DNA from: Arenibacter amylolyticus | GTDB lineage: Bacteria; Bacteroidota; Bacteroidia; Flavobacteriales; Flavobacteriaceae | NCBI RefSeq assembly: GCF_002150785.1 | Contig: NZ_MTAZ01000045.1 | Location: 1-64,000, forward strand | Reading direction: 5' to 3' | DNA: 64,000 bases | Shown here: piece by piece, positions 44,054-52,509 of the stretch | Numbering within the stretch: position 1 is the first letter of the stretch | How the letters are laid out: the number at the start of each line of letters is the position of its first letter | Notes under the pieces: model-generated | Database searches by the model: none | What the model saw: only the letters and a program-made list of their open reading frames with translations | Told to the model about the DNA's origin: nothing | Position numbers and translations under genes: made by a program

Positions 44054-45745
44054 CTACTTTACCTTCTTAACATTAGGGATATCCATATTGTTTACCCGTA
44101 AGAGGTGGCGGTCATTTTGGGGTAGTAGGGATAGAATGGCACCCATTTTAAGGTCTAGGTTGTAAGCCTGTAATTTATTCTCCCCAATGGGGTATAGGGA
44201 TAGCTCCATGGGTCCAATTACATCAAAATTCACCGCTAGCCCTTTAAAGTTGCCGTTTTCGGTTACGATACTTAATAGTAGGCATTCATCGTTAAAATTA
44301 GTATCGTCACTCAAAGCGACTTGGGTGATGTAGGCATTTTTATTGTTTTGGGACAAAAATGATTTCAACACTTTGTATTTGGGATTTTGCAGGCCTTCCA
44401 TTTTAATTTCATTCTTAATTTCCCTTTCCAATAGATCCTTCGCATTGGTAAAGGAGAACCCACTATAATCATTCTCTTTGAAGGCTTTGTTAAAGGCTTT
44501 ATGGAACTTTTCGTTTAACTGCATGGCTGGACTATTAGGACTGTAATTATCGGGATCCGAAATTAAATCCAACATTTCCTGATTGTCTACCATTAATGCT
44601 AAGGTTCCAGTGTTGTCTTCAATTTTAAATTGCTGACCAGATGGTAATTGGTAGGTTCCTATCAACGTTTCGGTATTGACTTCTACCTTATTAAACTTTG
44701 GAGGAAGCGGAACTTGCTCTCCCATTGCCAATGCTTCTAAATCGCCCCGCACCACATAAAAGGCTAATTTTCCGTTGATGGTGGCGTTGGTAAATAGCAT
44801 GGTAATGATGTTGTCTTTTACAAACCATCGTAATTCTGCACTTAGACCCAATGTACTACCGCCATCGTGCTGTCTTAATGCGCCATCATCCAACACATCC
44901 CAGCCATAACCATAATCGTTCTTGTAAGGTGTCCACATTTTATTCTTGGCCTCAGAAGAAAGTATTTTTTCCGTTTCTAAGGCCTTTACCCATTTAAGCA
45001 TATCGCTGGTGGTAGACAAGATGCCCCCGTTGCCTTTAAGGTGCCATGTTGGATTTGTAAATTGTTTGGTGGAACCATTGTTCTTAGTACCATTATAAAT
45101 GTGAACAAAATTAGTGGTATCCCATTTGGGAAGTCGATAGCCTGTGTGATCCATTCCGGCTGGAGTAAATAGGTGGGTATTGAGGAATTCCTCATAATCT
45201 ACTCTGCTCAGCTTTTCTATAATTATTGCCAGTAAAGAGTAGCCAACGTTGGAATAGTTAAAATTCTCTCCGGGATTAAATTTTAAATCCGAGTTTAGGG
45301 CTTGTTTTAGATAGGCTTCTTTGGAGATTTCCTCAAAATCGTCACCAATGGCTCCTGGTAATCCGGAGGTATGGGTGAGTAGGTGGTGAATGCTAATATT
45401 GGTCTTATCTTGGGGTACCTCCTCTAAATAAACAGTAATTTTATCGGTGGTTTTTAATTTTCCCATCATTTCCAACTTCATAATAGCCGCTGCCGTAAAT
45501 TGTTTGGTAACGGATCCTGTTGAAAAAATAGCATTGGGCGTGTTTTTTTTCTTGTTTTCCCTATCTGCATAGCCATAGCCTTTATTTAATAGGGTTTCAC
45601 CATCTTTGGATAGGAGTACTGCTCCGGAGAAACCTAAAGATTCCGTTCGCTGCAGATACTCGTCCATCCGGGTTCCTAAATTTTGCTGTCCATGAACTAG
45701 GAAGCTAACCATAATGCATAGGATAAGAAGAATAGAGTGTTTCAT
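44054..45745 (-). CDS. Secreted serine hydrolase, beta-lactamase class C fold
   Basis: A 563-residue exported protein (signal peptide ending VHGQ near residue 20). The beta-lactamase/penicillin-binding domain (about 25-350) has SxxK as SVTK within STGSVTKQF and the YxN motif as YSN in FNYSNVGYS; an HDGGS stretch occupies the third (KTG-like) position. A C-terminal region of about 200 residues follows. Such proteins are peptidases or esterases rather than drug-resistance enzymes in most Bacteroidota. It lies 114 nt upstream of the TonB-receptor gene in the same direction. Confidence 0.87.
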   Translation of the reverse strand: MKHSILLILCIMVSFLVHGQQNLGTRMDEYLQRTESLGFSGAVLLSKDGETLLNKGYGYADRENKKKNTPNAIFSTGSVTKQFTAAAIMKLEMMGKLKTTDKITVYLEEVPQDKTNISIHHLLTHTSGLPGAIGDDFEEISKEAYLKQALNSDLKFNPGENFNYSNVGYSLLAIIIEKLSRVDYEEFLNTHLFTPAGMDHTGYRLPKWDTTNFVHIYNGTKNNGSTKQFTNPTWHLKGNGGILSTTSDMLKWVKALETEKILSSEAKNKMWTPYKNDYGYGWDVLDDGALRQHDGGSTLGLSAELRWFVKDNIITMLFTNATINGKLAFYVVRGDLEALAMGEQVPLPPKFNKVEVNTETLIGTYQLPSGQQFKIEDNTGTLALMVDNQEMLDLISDPDNYSPNSPAMQLNEKFHKAFNKAFKENDYSGFSFTNAKDLLEREIKNEIKMEGLQNPKYKVLKSFLSQNNKNAYITQVALSDDTNFNDECLLLSIVTENGNFKGLAVNFDVIGPMELSLYPIGENKLQAYNLDLKMGAILSLLPQNDRHLLRVNNMDIPNVKKVK

Positions 45746-45993
45746 GATAGTTGTATTTAAAGATTATTAGGTGGCTGGCAAGAGGATCCGCAAATGGGCT
45801 TTAATAGGTAGGGAGTGTCTTGCTTAAAACAAGATTAAGAACAGATCTTAAATTGTGAAAATGTTTGTTATGTAGGGTAGGTAAGTGGGACCAAAGAACC
45901 CCTCTCTGTTATTTAGTCGTAAATTTCCAATCTAGGTTGTTGATCACTTTATTGAGGTTGTTTGTAAAACAGCCCTAGTCATATTCACTATAA

Positions 45994-47097
45994 ATGCTAA
46001 TTTTATGGAGAAACCCATTACACATGCTTAGAAAAACCTTGATCATAATTTTACACATGCTCTTTTGGACCCTTAGTTATTACTTCATTACTAGGGTTTT
46101 TGGGGTGTCTACTGTAGAGATTATTGAAGAGGAAATTAATGGTTTGGAAGAAAAGGTTTTAATAACCTTTGACCACAGATTTACCCTGGCTACTGCTATT
46201 ACTGTGGGCTTGTGTGCCTTGGTTTTTTATACCAATATATTTGCGTTTTTAAAAACCTATTTTCAAGATAAAAAGACTAGATCGTACCTGCTTAAATTAG
46301 GTGTTACTATTTTCTTGGCAATGGGCTTAAGTATAATCTTAAATAAATACGTGAACTATTACGACGACCCACGAAAGGAGGTATTCCTTTTCCCATCCTT
46401 CGGTTTACATATGGCGCTTTTCGTTTTTTATACGGTGATATCCTTTGCCTATGCATTTACTTTGGAATGGTTTAAAAATGAAAAACTACGGAACCAGATT
46501 ACCCAGGAAAAGCTAAAGACGGAATTAAATTTTTTGAAGGCGCAGATTAATCCACATTTCCTGTTCAATACCCTAAACAACTTGTTCTCCATCTCCCAAA
46601 AACATAAGATAGACGAGCTTTCTACCGGAATAAGCGAATTGTCTAACCTAATGCGGTATATGTTATACGAGAGCAATTCGTCCTTTGTGTCTTTAAAAAA
46701 AGAGGTAGATTACATTGAGAGTTTTATAGAAATTCAGAAGTTGCGATATGATGAGAATGATTTTATAATCAATTTTGATAAAAAGGGAAATTTAAATCAA
46801 GTAGCGGTTGCTCCCATGATTTTATTGCCCTTTGTGGAAAATGCTTTTAAACACGGGTTTAGTATGGACCAAAGTTCCATTATCAATATGATGGTAGACG
46901 CAAGTGATGGAAATATTCGCTTTAAGGTAGTAAATAAAACGTTTAACAATAAGGGGGGATCAGAGAGTGCTTCTGGGATAGGATTGGAGAATGTAAAACG
47001 ACGATTAGATTTAATTTACCCTAAAAACCATACCTTAGATATTTCGGAAACAGCGGATAGGTTTACGGTAGCATTGAATATTAAGACAGATGGGTAG
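45994..47097 (+). CDS. LytS-type sensor histidine kinase
   Basis: A 367-residue inner-membrane kinase with four predicted transmembrane helices in the first ~165 residues. It has the His_kinase signature LKAQINPHFLFNTLNNLFSIS, whose His is the phosphorylation site, and an ATPase domain with NAFKHG and GIGLENVKRRL. A second in-frame ATG at 46024 (before LRKTLIIILHM) may be the true start. Its stop codon overlaps the response-regulator ATG by 8 nt, so the pair is translationally coupled. It is oriented away from the serine hydrolase gene. Confidence 0.93.
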   Translation: MLILWRNPLHMLRKTLIIILHMLFWTLSYYFITRVFGVSTVEIIEEEINGLEEKVLITFDHRFTLATAITVGLCALVFYTNIFAFLKTYFQDKKTRSYLLKLGVTIFLAMGLSIILNKYVNYYDDPRKEVFLFPSFGLHMALFVFYTVISFAYAFTLEWFKNEKLRNQITQEKLKTELNFLKAQINPHFLFNTLNNLFSISQKHKIDELSTGISELSNLMRYMLYESNSSFVSLKKEVDYIESFIEIQKLRYDENDFIINFDKKGNLNQVAVAPMILLPFVENAFKHGFSMDQSSIINMMVDASDGNIRFKVVNKTFNNKGGSESASGIGLENVKRRLDLIYPKNHTLDISETADRFTVALNIKTDG

Positions 47098-47803
47098 TAT
47101 TAAAACCATAATCATAGATGATGAGCCCAAAGCTATACAGGTGCTGCAGCGCTATGCAGAGGAAACAGACCTGCTACAAGTGGAAGCTAGTTTTAGGGAC
47201 CCGGTGAAAGCGTTAGATTATTTACAGCGAAATAAGATAGACCTGCTGTTTTTGGATATCAATATGCCTAAATTAACGGGAATGGAATTCCTAAATGTTT
47301 TGGAACAAAAACCCAAAGTAATTTTCACTACAGCGTATTCGGAATACGCCTTGGAGAGTTACGATCATAACACGGTAGATTATTTATTGAAACCCATAGG
47401 TTTTAAGCGCTTTTTAAAGGCGGTTGCCAAGGCTAAAAGTTTACTTGTGCCTGAGACTCCAGCGAGCAACCCATCAAGGGCAATAGAGCGAGATAAGACG
47501 ATATATATTAAAAGCGGCCCGCAACTTCATAAAATCAATACTCAGGATATTTTATATTTGGAGAAGGATGGCAACTACCTAACCTTTCATACCAAAACCA
47601 AGAAAATACTTTCTAGGCAAAATATGAAGGATGTTTTTGAAATTGTGAGTCCAACCGAATTTATTAGGGTGCACAAGTCTTATATTGTTTCTAAAAGGCA
47701 CATGGAAATTATTGAGAGCCATCAAATTGGGATGGGATCCATTAAAATTCCGGTAGGCAGAAGTTATAGGGAAGAGGTTATGAAAATGGTGGGGAACCTA
47801 TAG
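47090..47803 (+). CDS. LytTR-family response regulator
   Basis: A 237-residue regulator. The receiver domain has the acidic pair in IIDDEPKA, the phospho-acceptor Asp in LLFLDINMP (about 56) and Lys in YLLKPIGFKRF. The C-terminal LytTR DNA-binding domain includes YLEKDGNYLTFHT and FIRVHKSYIV. It is controlled by the kinase encoded just upstream. The target genes are not known; neighbouring genes have no obvious shared LytTR box. Confidence 0.94.
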   Translation: MGSIKTIIIDDEPKAIQVLQRYAEETDLLQVEASFRDPVKALDYLQRNKIDLLFLDINMPKLTGMEFLNVLEQKPKVIFTTAYSEYALESYDHNTVDYLLKPIGFKRFLKAVAKAKSLLVPETPASNPSRAIERDKTIYIKSGPQLHKINTQDILYLEKDGNYLTFHTKTKKILSRQNMKDVFEIVSPTEFIRVHKSYIVSKRHMEIIESHQIGMGSIKIPVGRSYREEVMKMVGNL

Positions 47804-47904
47804 TTCATCAAATGCTGCATCTTATGCTCCCAAGATAACCAGGGAACGGATGTTGCCGAACACAGGATCCCTCAAAAGTTGCTGATTGTAGCCTTTAGCT
47901 TAGG

Positions 47905-48876
47905 TTACTTAGCCACCTCAAATGTTTTCAGCATATTTTTACTGGACGCATTGGGCACCTCGGAAATGAGGGCATATTTACCAGGCTCTATAGTTGCCGT
48001 GAAATAGCCGGTATTGCCTGCAGGCATATCATTAACGCCTCCAATGAAGGTTACACCTTTGGGTGAAGGGTCTATTAAACCTTTAGGATCCGACCAATTC
48101 ATCCATACTTCCAATTCCTCCAGATTGGCATCTTCCTCCAACTTTACAAGATGAATATCATGACCAACAAAATGTTCATGTGCAATTTGATCTTTATAGA
48201 ATACAGAAAAAGTGTGTTTTCCAGCACTAACGGAGTCGTTAAAGACAATTCCCTCGGTACTGGAAATGCTAATGTCTACATCAGCAGTCAAGGGCTTATT
48301 ACCCGAATCGGTATTGGAAACTACTAAATCTTTTGTCATTCCCATAGAGGTGTGGAAAATACCATTGCTCATTTTTACATAGCATTCAATAACGTATTTA
48401 CCAGGCGCTAATTTAAGAGTTGTCTCCCCTATTTGGCCGGGTGAGACTAATCCAGAACCCCCAACAAATACTACTTCGCCAAACCATTCTGGGAGTTTTT
48501 CAAACTCGGCATACCCTTCTTCAACCTTTCCTTCCATAATTAATTTCATAGCACTATCGAACACGGGGGATACTAGATTTTCTGCATCGTTTGCGGTCTT
48601 TCCCTCTGGGTACTTATCTACCAGGAAAAAATGTGTTTGCGGTGATAGATTTTTATAGCGAAAGGTATTCCATCCTGAAGTAATAGTATCTGGCATTTGA
48701 AAATCCATGTTCTCTGTTATAATTTCTATAACATTCTCCTTAACTATTTTCTCGGTTTCCTGCTTTTTCTCCTTCGTTTCATTTTTGCAGGACTGAATTA
48801 ATAAAAGGCTCATTGAGATAATAATTACAATTCCAACAAAGCCGGCTCTAGCTAGGTATTCTTCAAAAGTTTTCAT
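47905..48876 (-). CDS. Exported protein with two cupredoxin-like halves, unknown function
   Basis: A 323-residue protein with a signal region whose LIQSC suggests lipoprotein anchoring near residue 30. The sequence repeats a block: GQIGETTLKLAPGKYVIECYVK in the first half and NTGYFTATIEPGKYALISEVP in the second. Both look like the last strands of cupredoxin-type beta-sandwiches, where PGxYxxxC precedes a copper His/Met loop; the first copy retains Cys, His (FHTSMGM) and Met, the second does not. I infer a copper or structural fold, without certainty. A dyad AGTGCT-GACT-AGCACT lies 41-56 nt upstream. Confidence 0.55.
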   Translation of the reverse strand: MKTFEEYLARAGFVGIVIIISMSLLLIQSCKNETKEKKQETEKIVKENVIEIITENMDFQMPDTITSGWNTFRYKNLSPQTHFFLVDKYPEGKTANDAENLVSPVFDSAMKLIMEGKVEEGYAEFEKLPEWFGEVVFVGGSGLVSPGQIGETTLKLAPGKYVIECYVKMSNGIFHTSMGMTKDLVVSNTDSGNKPLTADVDISISSTEGIVFNDSVSAGKHTFSVFYKDQIAHEHFVGHDIHLVKLEEDANLEELEVWMNWSDPKGLIDPSPKGVTFIGGVNDMPAGNTGYFTATIEPGKYALISEVPNASSKNMLKTFEVAK

Positions 48877-48916
48877 AATATCGGGTATTTAGTTAATGGT
48901 CTTTTTAATGGTATAT

Positions 48917-48932
48917 AGTGCTGACTAGCACT
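48917..48932. promoter_or_regulatory. Dyad upstream of the cupredoxin-like gene
   Basis: AGTGCT (48917-48922) and AGCACT (48927-48932) are perfect 6-bp arms with a 4-nt spacer, 41-56 nt before the start codon. It could be a regulator site. The rest of the 332-nt gap (48877-49208) shows no other structure I can support. Confidence 0.35.
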
Positions 48933-49208
48933 TAGTTAGCATAAAAATAAGTAATTTTATCCAATTTGCGAATGGTTACTACCGCATTAGGTAAGTGCTT
49001 TATTGTTTAAATATTTCTGTCTGCAAAAAATGTGCGTTACAGGGAGAATAATGTAATTTACGGATACTCATGTAACTAATTTTAATGGATGGTTTAGCCA
49101 GGGAGAGAAAAGGGCTAAGACTTCCATGAGAATATCAGGGTAAACGCTACAGTTTTAATCTTGTGTTTCACTGCTGTCCGGGGGTTGAAGCGCTAGGTGT
49201 ATTGAAAA

Positions 49209-50117
49209 TTATTGTAAAGAGTTTAAACGTATGCCATCTATTTCGTTGAAAGAAAAAACACCTTGCTCCATAAGACTTATATATTGGTCTGTTAGGCTAG
49301 CGTTAAAGAGTAGCAGATCGTCCGTATTGATGGTTAAATTAATTCCAGCGTCGTACAGCTTTCTAATGGGATGGGTATGTAGGTCTGCAACCGCTCCTAG
49401 GGCAATATTGCTTTGAGGACATATATTAAGCCTTATGCCCCTTTCTAGGATCATTTGAATGGTTTTGGCGGATTTTACTGCATGTATGCCGTGCTGAATT
49501 TCATCGGGCTCTAGATGCATAATAGCCTCTTCTATGGTTTCGGGTCCCCCAAATTCCCCTATATGGACCTTGGTTTTAAGGTTCTTGTATTTGGCATTCA
49601 GAAATAGTTGCCGAAAACCGCTTAAATCCCTTCCTTTTTCGTTTCCGTAAATGTCTAATCCGTAGAACACACCACTTTCAAAACAACACCTGGCTAATCC
49701 ATTGATAAGGTCAATTGAACTGTCCTTATTAATACCGATTTCCGGCCTAAAATCGATTACCCCCACGTACTTTTGCTTTAAACCTTCCACTGCTTCGATG
49801 AATTCTTTTATCGAATTTCCAAAAAGCCTAATAAGGTTTAAGTCCACACTAGCTTCCAAGCGGGTTACACGGTCTGCTATACTACTCCTTATTCCCAGAT
49901 CCATAAGGGCAATGGCCTTCTCCGAAGAACTCATAAAAGGTTTAATGTGTTGGTTAATAAACTCCATCATTCCCATAAAGCCGTCGTAATATTGGGGTAG
50001 GGGAAGGTCTAAGTGCGGATACTGAGCTTTAAGTAAGTCTAAGCGAGCACTTAGATGTAAATGGCTGTGTACATCGCCCTTGGGAAGAAGTTGAATCTTA
50101 TGTCTTATGCTATCCAT
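49209..50117 (-). CDS. Adenosine deaminase-like metal-dependent deaminase
   Basis: A 302-residue cytosolic enzyme of the adenosine deaminase family. Metal and catalytic motifs are complete: KGDVHSHLHLS, HIGEFGG (catalytic Glu), IQHGIHA, CPQSNIALG and the final INTDD (Asp ligand). These residues support hydrolytic deamination of adenosine, adenine or a modified nucleoside. It is shorter at the C-terminus than typical 330-350-residue members: the last helix is missing and it ends RLNSLQ, so it is either a short variant or truncated. Confidence 0.85.
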   Translation of the reverse strand: MDSIRHKIQLLPKGDVHSHLHLSARLDLLKAQYPHLDLPLPQYYDGFMGMMEFINQHIKPFMSSSEKAIALMDLGIRSSIADRVTRLEASVDLNLIRLFGNSIKEFIEAVEGLKQKYVGVIDFRPEIGINKDSSIDLINGLARCCFESGVFYGLDIYGNEKGRDLSGFRQLFLNAKYKNLKTKVHIGEFGGPETIEEAIMHLEPDEIQHGIHAVKSAKTIQMILERGIRLNICPQSNIALGAVADLHTHPIRKLYDAGINLTINTDDLLLFNASLTDQYISLMEQGVFSFNEIDGIRLNSLQ

Positions 50118-50535
50118 TCCACAATGATAAGGTCTTGATAAAAAAAATGATCCTCAATGCTTGGATTCTTATCACACCCCATAACGAATAAGCCTTCTTT
50201 TACCAATATTTTTTTCATAAAGAGATTTTTATAGGAAGGGAGTATCTAAGTAAACATTCCGAATCATAGGAGGTTATTTTAAAATAAAAGTTTACTTCCG
50301 TAATTGAAAAAAAAGGGCAGGAACTGTGTCTAACTACCTTTAAAGATAAGTAATTTAGTCCTTTTTAGATGAAAAATGGACAAGAACATAAGAAGGGTTC
50401 CACCTCATTTTAAATTAAATATTGGAGTATTTTACTTGGAAAAGGAATTAAGGTTGCCATAATTTCTTCGCTTAGGGAATGAATCTCTATTGAAAAGTAT
50501 ATGTGCCCCGCCAATCGGCCGGGGCACATATTTAA
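50118..50535. other. Intergenic region ending in a terminator hairpin
   Basis: 418 nt without a supported gene. It carries the terminator described at 50499-50531. The remainder is AT-rich and shows no recognisable RNA or repeat. Confidence 0.4.
50499..50531 (-). terminator. Terminator after the haloperoxidase-type gene
   Basis: ATATGTGCCCCG (50499-50510) pairs with CGGGGCACATAT (50520-50531), a 12-bp stem; inner CC/GG may extend it with one bulged base. It begins a few nt beyond the minus-strand stop codon, with a short ACTTTT stretch following. Confidence 0.75.
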
Positions 50536-52008
50536 CTATTGTAGTTCGTTATCTTCACCTGTATGTTTCTTGTAAAACTGCCAAACCTCTTTAGCTACAT
50601 CTCTTCCCAATTCTAGTCCAGCTATGTTGTCTGCCTGAATATGATAGCCTCCTAAAACTCTTGAAATACCAGCCATTTCCGCAGTTTCTGTGAATGTAGG
50701 AAATTCTAAAGTAATGGTGTCTCCCAAACTATTCGGTTCTGTCATTGCACCTGCTACCAATTGTGCATCGGAGCCAAACTCATCACTTCCAGTCCACATT
50801 TTTAAGGCTTCTGCACAACCTCCGCTAATGGTACTATGCCCGGAAACATAACTTGGAAACGGCGGACATAAAAAGGTTTCCGGGGAATAGGGTCTCCATT
50901 GGTTTCCGTCCAGTTCTATGATTCCCTTGTCCTCACCTCCCCAAGCTTTAATTTTTTGATCATCATAATAGGTATGTACCAATGCGTAGGGTCTAGCATA
51001 ATCATAGAACATTTTTGAATCCCAAGATGCAATAAAAGCATCCATAGCAACAACTTGATTAAAAAAATACATTTTCACATCTTGGTCCAGTGTATGATTA
51101 TCTCGAATCGATACCTCTTGAGCAAATTGCAACCAATGTCCGGCTTGTTGAACTGATTGTGGGCCATCTCGCATAAATTCTACTAATGCTTTTTGGTAAT
51201 CGGTAAGGTTGGCCTGCATTTCTACAACCTCCTTAACCTCCTCTTCTAATTGCTTAGAACCCACCATGGGCGGTGGTCCTGGTCTAAATTGGTCGCCAGA
51301 TTTTAGGGCTATGGGTTTTACTTTATCCCAAAAAGGAGTTAAACATCCTGGGGCAAATTTGCCTCCCATTCCATCCGAAAAATATTTAGGTTGCCAACGA
51401 TTTATATCCACATTATTATCCGCAGAATTGATAGGCTCATAACCTACGTAATTGTAATAGGGAACTCCATTTGAGCCTTCTTCCTCACCATATTGATTGG
51501 CACCGTCGCCAATTCTGGCCGCAATTACCGCCTTTGCAGCTAAGTTGCCAATTCCTTCTGGGGTAGTGGGATCTAAGCTTTCGTTATTTGGATCTAAACC
51601 TAGTTCCTTCATGAAATCAGCAAACAATTCTTTATCAGAATAATAATACTCACTCATCGCTCGAAATCCAGCATAACTAATTGCTATTTCCTTGTTTTTC
51701 AATGAATGTTCTTGGGCGGGTCTTCTCTCTACATCGTTAAGGTATACCGGAATTGCATTTTCATCAAAACGGGACCAGGCATCAAAAATAGCGACAAAAA
51801 TCAACCCCAAGTAGCGGGAAGTAATCGTTGGTCTAGGTTGAAATCGATCTGTATCATAAGCGGTTGCGGTCAGCGCCATTTCGCCCCATTTATAGGCGAT
51901 ATTATCTATCCCTATAGGTTCCTTTTTAATCCTATGCTCTGTTTTCGCGCTGTTTTTGCATCCAATAGCAACAAATAGCATTAGTGCGAATAAGTAATTT
52001 TTCTTCAT
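50536..52008 (-). CDS. Vanadium haloperoxidase / PAP2-type lipoprotein
   Basis: A 490-residue lipoprotein (lipobox VAIGC; start chosen at the Met preceding KKNYLFALMLF). The acid phosphatase/vanadate-binding signature is complete: K-x6-RP in KMFYDYARPYAL, SGH in PSYVSGHST and SR-x5-H-x3-D in SRVLGGYHIQAD. The same pocket binds vanadate in haloperoxidases and phosphate in PAP2 phosphatases, so activity cannot be decided from sequence alone. Marine Flavobacteriaceae often encode vanadium haloperoxidases, which fits. Confidence 0.85.
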   Translation of the reverse strand: MKKNYLFALMLFVAIGCKNSAKTEHRIKKEPIGIDNIAYKWGEMALTATAYDTDRFQPRPTITSRYLGLIFVAIFDAWSRFDENAIPVYLNDVERRPAQEHSLKNKEIAISYAGFRAMSEYYYSDKELFADFMKELGLDPNNESLDPTTPEGIGNLAAKAVIAARIGDGANQYGEEEGSNGVPYYNYVGYEPINSADNNVDINRWQPKYFSDGMGGKFAPGCLTPFWDKVKPIALKSGDQFRPGPPPMVGSKQLEEEVKEVVEMQANLTDYQKALVEFMRDGPQSVQQAGHWLQFAQEVSIRDNHTLDQDVKMYFFNQVVAMDAFIASWDSKMFYDYARPYALVHTYYDDQKIKAWGGEDKGIIELDGNQWRPYSPETFLCPPFPSYVSGHSTISGGCAEALKMWTGSDEFGSDAQLVAGAMTEPNSLGDTITLEFPTFTETAEMAGISRVLGGYHIQADNIAGLELGRDVAKEVWQFYKKHTGEDNELQ

Positions 52009-52509
52009 AATCTTAGTTGGTTGATTAGTTTTATTCCATAAGCCATTACCATAGGACAATGGAATAAGTTGGGTTTATTCAGGTTTCTCAGGGACTAATC
52101 TAATGTATTTATATTTTTTTATAAAATCTATTTAATCACCAATGTCTTATTTAAATTTTAAATAGCGGATTATTGACGTATTATGATCTTGAAGAGTTGG
52201 ATAATCCGCTGACCTTAAGATTTGTATGAGGTTTCAGGTGTAGGTAATGTTGCCAAAGAAAAGGTTTACTCCTAAAAATCCTCAATGCGTTTGTAGAGAA
52301 AGGCACTTTTGATAAGTAAATTAGGTTAAAGAAAAGGACAGGATTGAAATTGTAATTAACAATAACAGTGAAGACACCGAAGAAAAATGGAATTTAATTT
52401 ACGGATCATTTCACCGGTGCCGTACTATATGACAAAGGAATATTTATATTTTTTTGAGAATGGTGCTGGCACCGTTCAAGACAAAATACCTGTAGTATTT
52501 CTTCTAAAT
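52009..52509. other. Intergenic region with a long inverted repeat and protein-like fragments
   Basis: AGCGGATTAT (52164-52173) and ATAATCCGCT (52201-52210) form a 10-bp stem with a 27-nt loop. Further on, short protein-like stretches appear in different frames (for example GAVLYDKG and AGTVQDKIP, about 52420-52490), but they are broken by stops and shifts. CGGTGCC and GGCACCG form another 7-bp repeat around 52420 and 52470. No intact gene is visible. Confidence 0.4.
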
